Part shown: in pieces, positions 59,004 through 64,000 of the stretch
Layout: the number at the start of each line of letters is the position of its first letter
How positions within the stretch are numbered: position 1 is the stretch's first letter
NCBI GenBank assembly: GCA_910575505.1
Contig: CAJTFK010000018.1
Span: forward strand, 1 to 64,000
Direction of reading: 5' to 3'
Source of the DNA: Oscillospiraceae bacterium
GTDB taxonomy: Bacteria; Bacillota; Clostridia; Oscillospirales; Oscillospiraceae
DNA: 64,000 bases
Notes under the pieces: model-generated
Seen by the model: only the letters and a program-made list of their open reading frames with translations
Databases searched by the model: none
What the model was told of the DNA's origin: nothing
Position numbers and translations under genes: made by a program

Positions 59004-59243
59004 GCCGGGTTTTCCCAACAGCGGAACGGCGAACGCGGGGAATCCCTCTTCAGGTCCGGGACGGCTTCGCGGCAGCAGCTGCGGCAGGGCAAACAGCCGC
59101 CATGCGGCGGACGGGGAGAGGCTGAATATAAATGAAAGCAAGGCGGTACCCGCCAGGACAAAAGACATGTTCCGGATTACAAACATGAACAGAACGCAGA
59201 AATGGACCTGCGGACTCTGACTGGCAGAGCGCCGCGGAACAGG

Positions 59244-59279
59244 AAGGCCGGTCCCTTACGGGACCGGCCTTTTATTTAA
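59244..59279 (+). terminator. Terminator of htrA
   Basis: A 12-bp perfect stem AAGGCCGGTCCC / GGGACCGGCCTT with a TTAC loop and TTATTTAA. Same GGTCCC/GGGACC core as other ends in the window, in reverse order. Confidence 0.85.
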
Positions 59280-59333
59280 TAGCTCCGAAGGCGGAAGCCC
59301 GCCGGCTTTTGGCAGTCTGCCTGTGCAGGCTTA

Positions 59334-59493
59334 GAATCTGTATTCACAACTGCGGAACACTGTCTGAGCGGCCTTTTTCCCGCCATGCCGCGTTGGTTTC
59401 CCCTGCAATCCATCAGGATTGCAGGGAAAATCTTTTTGTTTGACAGGAAAAATTCCTGCCCATCCAGCATCCCCCGGCGATGAATACAGGTTC
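59334..59493. repeat. 160-bp element with terminal inverted repeats (copy 2)
   Basis: Ends GAATCTGTATTCA (59334-59346) and TGAATACAGGTTC (59481-59493) differ at one position of 13. The interior aligns with copy 1 at 41281-41447 over most of its length and includes an internal CCCTGCAATCC/GGATTGCAGGG arm. It lies 20 nt before the stop codon of the blaR1-like gene. Non-coding; part of a repeat family. Confidence 0.75.
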
Positions 59494-59513
59494 TTACATT
59501 GGGGAAAGGCGGG

Positions 59514-62500
59514 TCAGGGGCTGGTGCCCAGCTGGCCCAGCCGCCAGCCCTCCTCTGTTTTGCGGAGATAGCCAATCAGCCATTTGATCTGGGCACCATC
59601 CGGGGCTTCGCCGTATTCGCCCTCATAGGCGGCGGCGTTCCCCGCCAGATTTCCGCTGAGGCTGTATGCGCTGTCGTTTTCCAGAACGAAAATCTCGTGA
59701 TAGGAGAAGTAAATCCGCTCTTCGCCCTCCGGCCAGCCAGAGACGGTCTCCGGCGTCAGGCCCTCCTCCAGCTCCACGATGCAGCGATCATAGGTATAGG
59801 CCCACCGGCTGCCGGGGGTGCAGAGGAGATGAGGCTGGGTGTAGGCGTTTACCCAGGCTTTGGCAATCTCCAGGCGGCTTTGGCCCTGATCGGGGATGGC
59901 GGTCTCCCCGCTCCGGAGAACCTCCAGCTCTATGTCGTCGTACCACAGGCGCATATAGCCGAAGATGTCAATGATAAAGGGGTCCGGCTGGGGCAGATTG
60001 CACACCGCCCGGAACCAGGCCGGTTCCTTGCCCTGCCGGAGCAGCACCAGGTCGCTGTCCTTCCAAAAAGAAAAGCTCAGGTCCCGGGTCCAGATGGTAA
60101 GGCATTCGCCGGGCAGATTGGCGGGCGCCTCCGCATAGGACCAGTCATAGTCCGCAGTAAAGTATTTTTCGTGTTTGGGACCGTCGCCAAGCTGAGGACT
60201 TCCTATGCGTGTGATGTCGTCCGCGCCAGTCTGGAGCCTTATGGAAATCCGGTCCTTCGCCATCAGCTCCGTCATGGCCGCCTGGGCGGCTTCCGCCGCT
60301 GTCAGGGGGGCTGAGGAGCCTACCAGCTCTTTCAGGCGCGCCCAGGCCTCCGGCCCGCCCCGGGTGAGCTGGGCGGTTTCCAGCTGCTGCCGGGTTACCT
60401 GCCAGGCCCCGGTTCCGCTGGTTCTCAGCTCCGCCGCCAAGGTTGTCAGCGCCTTGTCCCGCCGGTCCTCCGTCAGAAGGGTTCCGGCCGTCTCCAGCAG
60501 AAGTTCCGGCTGAGTTCGGAACTGCTGGAGCAGGTCCGGACCCTCCATCTGGTCCAGAGAGAGCAGATCCAGAATTTGCAGCTGATCCACCATCTCGCCC
60601 CGGAAGAGGCGGGAGCCGGGGGCCGTGTCGCTGTCCTCTATGGAGAAGAGGTATTCCCGGCGGGTGTAGGGCGGTTCGGCCTGCTCTTCGGTTCTGAAAA
60701 TGAGGTAGCTGGGCCGTCCGCTGCTCACCCAGCTGTCCTCGGTGAGGTGGGCGCTGCCTGACAGAGCCACCAGCTCCGCCGTGGGGGTGTGGAGCTCATA
60801 GTCCGTCTGCCAGATCTCGTATTCCTGGCCGGAAATGGTCTCGGAGAAGGGGCCGGTGAGAGTGCACACCCGCCAGTCGTCATAGGCGGGGCCGTCCTCC
60901 TGCTGCCGCCGGGCCAGGCCGGAGACGGCCAGCTCCTGAGCGGCGGCGATCACCTCGGCAGGGGCGTCATAGCGGCCCATCATATGATTCATCCCCTCGG
61001 CGGGGCGGCGGGGGTCGGCGCAGAGGAGCAGGTTTGCCCCGTCGTAATACAGCGCCCGAAGGGCCAGGCCGCGGACCGGCTCCGGCCCGTTTGCCTCTAA
61101 TGGCACATAGCCGGAGAGGGAGAGGCAGCGGTTTTCGGTGTCCCAGTCGTTATAGGCAATGCTCTCGGCCTCGGGCCAGGCCTCCTGTACCAGAGCCTCT
61201 ACGTCCACGTCGTACAGCTTCCCGTCCCGCTCCAGGACGATTCGGGCGTCAAAGGCGGAGACCAGCTCGTTCCGTCCGTCGCCGTCCAGATCCAGAGGCC
61301 GGCTGTCCCGGCCCATCCGGGCCAGCAGCATGGGCCAGCCTTCCTCGTTCAGAAAGTAATAATCGCAGACCGGCAGGTTCTCCCGCTCGTATTCGATGCA
61401 AAAGCCGTCATGACCGAAGAGGTTCCGGAAATAGGTCATGCTGAAGCTGTCGGACAGCTCCAGGAAGGCCGGGGGGAAGGAGCTTCGGAACACATTCTGG
61501 ATGCCCGCGAAGTATTTTCCGCCGCCGGTGTAGAAGCTGACGCAGTAGTCCCCCAGGATATTTCCGTCATCGGAGGCGGGCCCGCCCAGCATTTCCAGAT
61601 GGTCATAGGGTACAGGGATATGCTCCGCCGGCTGGGGCTCGTAGGGCTCCAGACCCTCCAGGGAAATGACGGTCCTGGCGGGGGGATAGACGATGGGGAG
61701 GCGGTCCGCCGGCTGGTTGGAGAAAATGCGGTAGCCGCCGCCGGGCCGCTCCTCCAGCGTCAGGCAGACCAGACCCTCATAGCGGGGGAAGAGGTCCCCG
61801 CCCTTGTAATAGAGCCGGACCAGGCCGTCCTCCCGGGTCCCGTAGATGAAATAGACGTCCTGGAGCGCGTTGCTGTCTCCGGGGTGCTTGAAGAAGTAAT
61901 AGGCGTCATAGGCCGTCACGAACGTGTATTTGTTGGAGAGACCGTCCTCCTGTGCGTCCTTGAGGGAGACGCCGGCGTACAGCTTCAGCACGGCGTCCAT
62001 GCCGGTGCGGCTGAGCTTTATCAGCTCCTGTCCCTCGGAGCGCTGGCGCTCGAAGTCCCCGTCCAGGTCCGCATCGGAATATTCCTGACTGCCCTCCCCG
62101 GGGGCCAGGTCTCCCGCGCCGTTGCAGAAGAGCTGAATCAGGTCGATGTCCTGGGGCCGGGCGTAGAAGGAGGTCAGGAACTGCCGCCGGAGGTTGGGGG
62201 ACCCGTCGCCGCCGCGGAGGGTGAAGTCCTGCCCGAAGGCTGCCAGCTCTTCCTGGGTCAGGCTTTGGCCATCCGCCGGGGTCTCCTGGTCCAGACAGTG
62301 GAGGTGGGTCTCCTGGACACGGCCCAGCACGGCGTTCATCAGGGCTCCGCCCCGGGTCTGGCTGTGTTTGACCTCCGGGGGCTGGGCGGGCCAGGCCAGC
62401 GTATAGGTGTGGCTCCCGTCCGAGCCGATGATCTGGGTGACCCGGTCGGGGACCGGCTCCGGTTCGCCGGAGCCCTCCAGCCGGTAGAGGGAGCAGAGCC

Positions 62501-63734
62501 AGCCCATGGGATTTCGTATATCTGAGGACAGAAGATAGGGCGCACCCCAGTAGACCCGGAGCAGTTCCCCCTGGTCCAGGCGGATGGTCTCCGTCTGGGT
62601 CTCCGGGGTGAAGACGATCAGACGCTCGCCATAAAATCCGTCCTCCGCCCCCAGCTCCTCCGCCAGGGCAGACAGGGCCTCGTCCGCCGTGAGGCGGCTG
62701 TCAGTTTTCGCCCCGGTGAAGGTGACGGCGCAGATCAGCGCGGCCAGGGCGGCGGCGGCGAAGAGGGCGAGCCCCAGGGGCCTCCGGTTCTCGGCGATGC
62801 GGGTGATGCGGTCCTTCAGCTGGCGTTTGTCCGCCGTCATGGTGGTGGCGGAGAGCATGGGGTCCGCCGGGTTCCGACGGACGGGGATGAGGGACAGCAG
62901 GGTCTGGCCATAGGGGATGCGCTCCCTTTCTCCCAGGCGGCGGAGGGCCCCCTCGTCACAGGCCAGCTCGCAGTCTGTCCGGGAGACCAGAGCCGCCAGC
63001 CAGACCAGAGGGTCGAACCAGTAGACCGTCAGGCAGAGGGCCCGGAGGAGGGACCACAGGGGGTCCAGGTGCCGGGCGTGGGTCTCCTCGTGGGCCAGCA
63101 CGTGGCGGAGGCGCTCCGGCGTGTTCAGGGCGGCGGGGGTCAGGTAGATGGCGGGCCGGAAGAGGCCGAAGAGGCAGGGGGAGGGCAGGCCCTCCTCCAC
63201 CAGGTAGACCGGGCAGGAGCAGCCCTCCGCGGCACAGGGCTTCCGGCTGTTCAGGAGTTTTCGCCGGAAGCGGAGGTTGGAGAGCAGGAACCAGCAGGCC
63301 ATCACCGCCATGCCGGCATACCAGACGGGCCGCAGCAGGTCTTTCAAATTGATTTGCCAGGCGTATTCCACCGTGTGGACAACCTGATCGTGATTGGTAA
63401 AGGTATAGACATTGTTCGGGGAAGAGGGGCCCAGGGTGATGCGCGGATCGTCCTTGTAGCTGTAGGAGGGAAGGGTCTCCCCCTCAGGGGCGGTCAGCGT
63501 GATCTGAGAGGGGGATATATAGAGGGACTGGTCTCCCAGGCTGGACGCCACCGGCTCCGCCGCCGTCATGAGGCTGAAGGAAGCCGGCTGGAGACTTCCG
63601 GGAATCAGCAGACGCAGCAGCACCAGTCCCCACAGGGCGTACTGGACCCGGCGGGACACGGTTTTTCGGAACAGCCGCCGCAGTACCAGCAGAGCCAGAA
63701 TCAGCGCCGAGGAGGTCAGCAAAATCTCTTTCAT
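59514..63734 (-). CDS. BlaR1/MecR1-type sensor metalloprotease with giant extracytoplasmic domain
   Basis: A 1,406-residue protein. The first 340 residues form the M56 peptidase: membrane helices (about 4-20, 34-48, 137-151, 233-250, 320-340), HEETH at 215-219 and the Glu256 region ELACDEGALR. The C-terminal 1,060 residues, expected outside the cell, replace the small penicillin-binding-like sensor of BlaR1; they hold several repeated beta-rich modules and a DLDGDGRNELVSAFD calcium-loop-like motif (about 828-842) but no serine beta-lactamase SxxK I could identify. ATG overlaps the blaI-type stop by 4 nt. It should sense an outside signal and cleave the repressor. No beta-lactamase gene is nearby. 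Confidence 0.85.
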   Translation of the reverse strand: MKEILLTSSALILALLVLRRLFRKTVSRRVQYALWGLVLLRLLIPGSLQPASFSLMTAAEPVASSLGDQSLYISPSQITLTAPEGETLPSYSYKDDPRITLGPSSPNNVYTFTNHDQVVHTVEYAWQINLKDLLRPVWYAGMAVMACWFLLSNLRFRRKLLNSRKPCAAEGCSCPVYLVEEGLPSPCLFGLFRPAIYLTPAALNTPERLRHVLAHEETHARHLDPLWSLLRALCLTVYWFDPLVWLAALVSRTDCELACDEGALRRLGERERIPYGQTLLSLIPVRRNPADPMLSATTMTADKRQLKDRITRIAENRRPLGLALFAAAALAALICAVTFTGAKTDSRLTADEALSALAEELGAEDGFYGERLIVFTPETQTETIRLDQGELLRVYWGAPYLLSSDIRNPMGWLCSLYRLEGSGEPEPVPDRVTQIIGSDGSHTYTLAWPAQPPEVKHSQTRGGALMNAVLGRVQETHLHCLDQETPADGQSLTQEELAAFGQDFTLRGGDGSPNLRRQFLTSFYARPQDIDLIQLFCNGAGDLAPGEGSQEYSDADLDGDFERQRSEGQELIKLSRTGMDAVLKLYAGVSLKDAQEDGLSNKYTFVTAYDAYYFFKHPGDSNALQDVYFIYGTREDGLVRLYYKGGDLFPRYEGLVCLTLEERPGGGYRIFSNQPADRLPIVYPPARTVISLEGLEPYEPQPAEHIPVPYDHLEMLGGPASDDGNILGDYCVSFYTGGGKYFAGIQNVFRSSFPPAFLELSDSFSMTYFRNLFGHDGFCIEYERENLPVCDYYFLNEEGWPMLLARMGRDSRPLDLDGDGRNELVSAFDARIVLERDGKLYDVDVEALVQEAWPEAESIAYNDWDTENRCLSLSGYVPLEANGPEPVRGLALRALYYDGANLLLCADPRRPAEGMNHMMGRYDAPAEVIAAAQELAVSGLARRQQEDGPAYDDWRVCTLTGPFSETISGQEYEIWQTDYELHTPTAELVALSGSAHLTEDSWVSSGRPSYLIFRTEEQAEPPYTRREYLFSIEDSDTAPGSRLFRGEMVDQLQILDLLSLDQMEGPDLLQQFRTQPELLLETAGTLLTEDRRDKALTTLAAELRTSGTGAWQVTRQQLETAQLTRGGPEAWARLKELVGSSAPLTAAEAAQAAMTELMAKDRISIRLQTGADDITRIGSPQLGDGPKHEKYFTADYDWSYAEAPANLPGECLTIWTRDLSFSFWKDSDLVLLRQGKEPAWFRAVCNLPQPDPFIIDIFGYMRLWYDDIELEVLRSGETAIPDQGQSRLEIAKAWVNAYTQPHLLCTPGSRWAYTYDRCIVELEEGLTPETVSGWPEGEERIYFSYHEIFVLENDSAYSLSGNLAGNAAAYEGEYGEAPDGAQIKWLIGYLRKTEEGWRLGQLGTSP

Positions 63735-64000
63735 CCCTCAGCACCTCCCGCCTTGTTGAGAATCGCGGACAGCTCCGCAATGTCCGCCTCGCTGAGCTGG
63801 CGGCTTTCCACCATGGCGCTCATCATCAGGCCCAGGCTGCCGCCGTAGACCTTGGAAAGAAAGTGCTGGGTTTCTGTCCGGGCGGCGTCCTGCTTTTGAA
63901 CGGCGGCAAAATAGCGTTTTGCCCGTGCGCCCTCCTCGTGGCGGACAGCCCCCTTGGCCTCCAGCCGGGAGAGCATGGTGATGACGGTGTTCTTGCTCCA
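63731..64000 (-). CDS. BlaI/MecI-family repressor, 5' end outside the window
   Basis: The C-terminal 89 codons (WSKNTVITMLSRLEAKGAV, KRYFAAVQ, LSEADIAELSAILNK; fragments) of a BlaI-type winged-helix repressor that is cleaved by the metalloprotease encoded next, with the 4-nt ATGA overlap typical of blaI-blaR1. The window ends inside the DNA-recognition part. Target genes are unknown. Confidence 0.9.
   Translation of the reverse strand, partial: WSKNTVITMLSRLEAKGAVRHEEGARAKRYFAAVQKQDAARTETQHFLSKVYGGSLGLMMSAMVESRQLSEADIAELSAILNKAGGAEG

Noticed and set aside
57582-59186. Minus-strand frame opposite htrA with a hydrophobic N-terminus
   Set aside because: The signal-like start is fortuitous; no ribosome site and the rest mirrors htrA.

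Overview
The window reads as chromosomal DNA of a spore-forming, GC-rich member of the Clostridia, most likely family Oscillospiraceae (Flavonifractor/Lawsonibacter/Oscillibacter type). The basis is mixed. The gene set is Firmicutes-like: RNase Y, FtsEX with a PcsB/CwlO-like hydrolase, a SpoIVFA/SpoIVFB pair, a SpoIIIE/FtsK translocase, a CdaR-type regulator, BlaI/BlaR1 and ECF vitamin transporters. Shine-Dalgarno sites are strong (AGGAGG), GTG and TTG starts occur, many promoters fit TTGACA-17-TATAAT, and coding DNA is visibly GC-rich. The genus is a guess.

Layout. 1-1.2 kb: a tRNA 3' end, tRNA-Glu(CTC), a lone 5S rRNA with its own promoter and terminator, and a decayed leucine-rich-repeat gene. 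1.4-6.5 kb (minus): lower-glycolysis genes trmL-pgk and, from a second promoter, tpiA-coiled-coil gene-gpmI. 6.9-14.5 kb (plus): GlmU-like remnant, prs, pth, mfd, an HPr/Crh-like protein and a lipoprotein foldase candidate. 14.6-16.5 kb: a strongly promoted thiolase and a VOC-fold protein. 16.6-21.6 kb (minus): GlsB-type membrane protein, TatD and its associated radical SAM protein separated by DUF4253, SUKH and lipoprotein genes, then rpsT. 21.9-23.5 kb: spoIVFA-spoIVFB. 23.5-31.1 kb: unknown protein, RNase Y, cell-wall amidase, rRNA methyltransferase, two uracil-DNA-glycosylase-fold proteins and BirA-controlled bioY. 31.2-36.3 kb (minus): GNAT, a structured repeat, cupin, unknown gene, and ftsE-ftsX-M23 hydrolase. 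36.6-38.2 kb: a lower-GC patch of small accessory genes (DUF2695, GNAT, SnoaL-like). 38.5-45.9 kb: CdaR regulator, RsuA-type pseudouridine synthase, DUF4830 protein, uppP, ftsK/spoIIIE, and an FMN riboswitch controlling ribU. 46.1-48 kb: a gene graveyard with a broken XRE regulator, a DUF6194 gene lacking a normal start and an S-layer-homology remnant. 48-64 kb: recG, folA-thyA, AraC regulator and MATE pump with a duplicated junction, hydroxyacid dehydrogenase and FAD oxidoreductase, HtrA protease, then a BlaI/BlaR1 pair in which BlaR1 carries an extracytoplasmic region of about 1,060 residues.

The most distinctive items are: two copies of a roughly 165-bp element with terminal inverted repeats (41.3 and 59.3 kb) plus an unrelated 182-bp structured element (31.7 kb); a textbook BirA operator overlapping the bioY promoter; a hairpin burying the Shine-Dalgarno of an unknown gene downstream of the FtsEX-hydrolase genes; a hendecad coiled-coil protein inside the triose-phosphate operon; the Crh-like HPr without its histidine; the giant BlaR1; and the tandem duplication of the araC-MATE junction that created a chimeric 11-codon ORF. 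I saw no CRISPR array, intact insertion sequence, prophage or toxin cluster. Most of the window is ordinary core genome, and no large undescribed system is evident.
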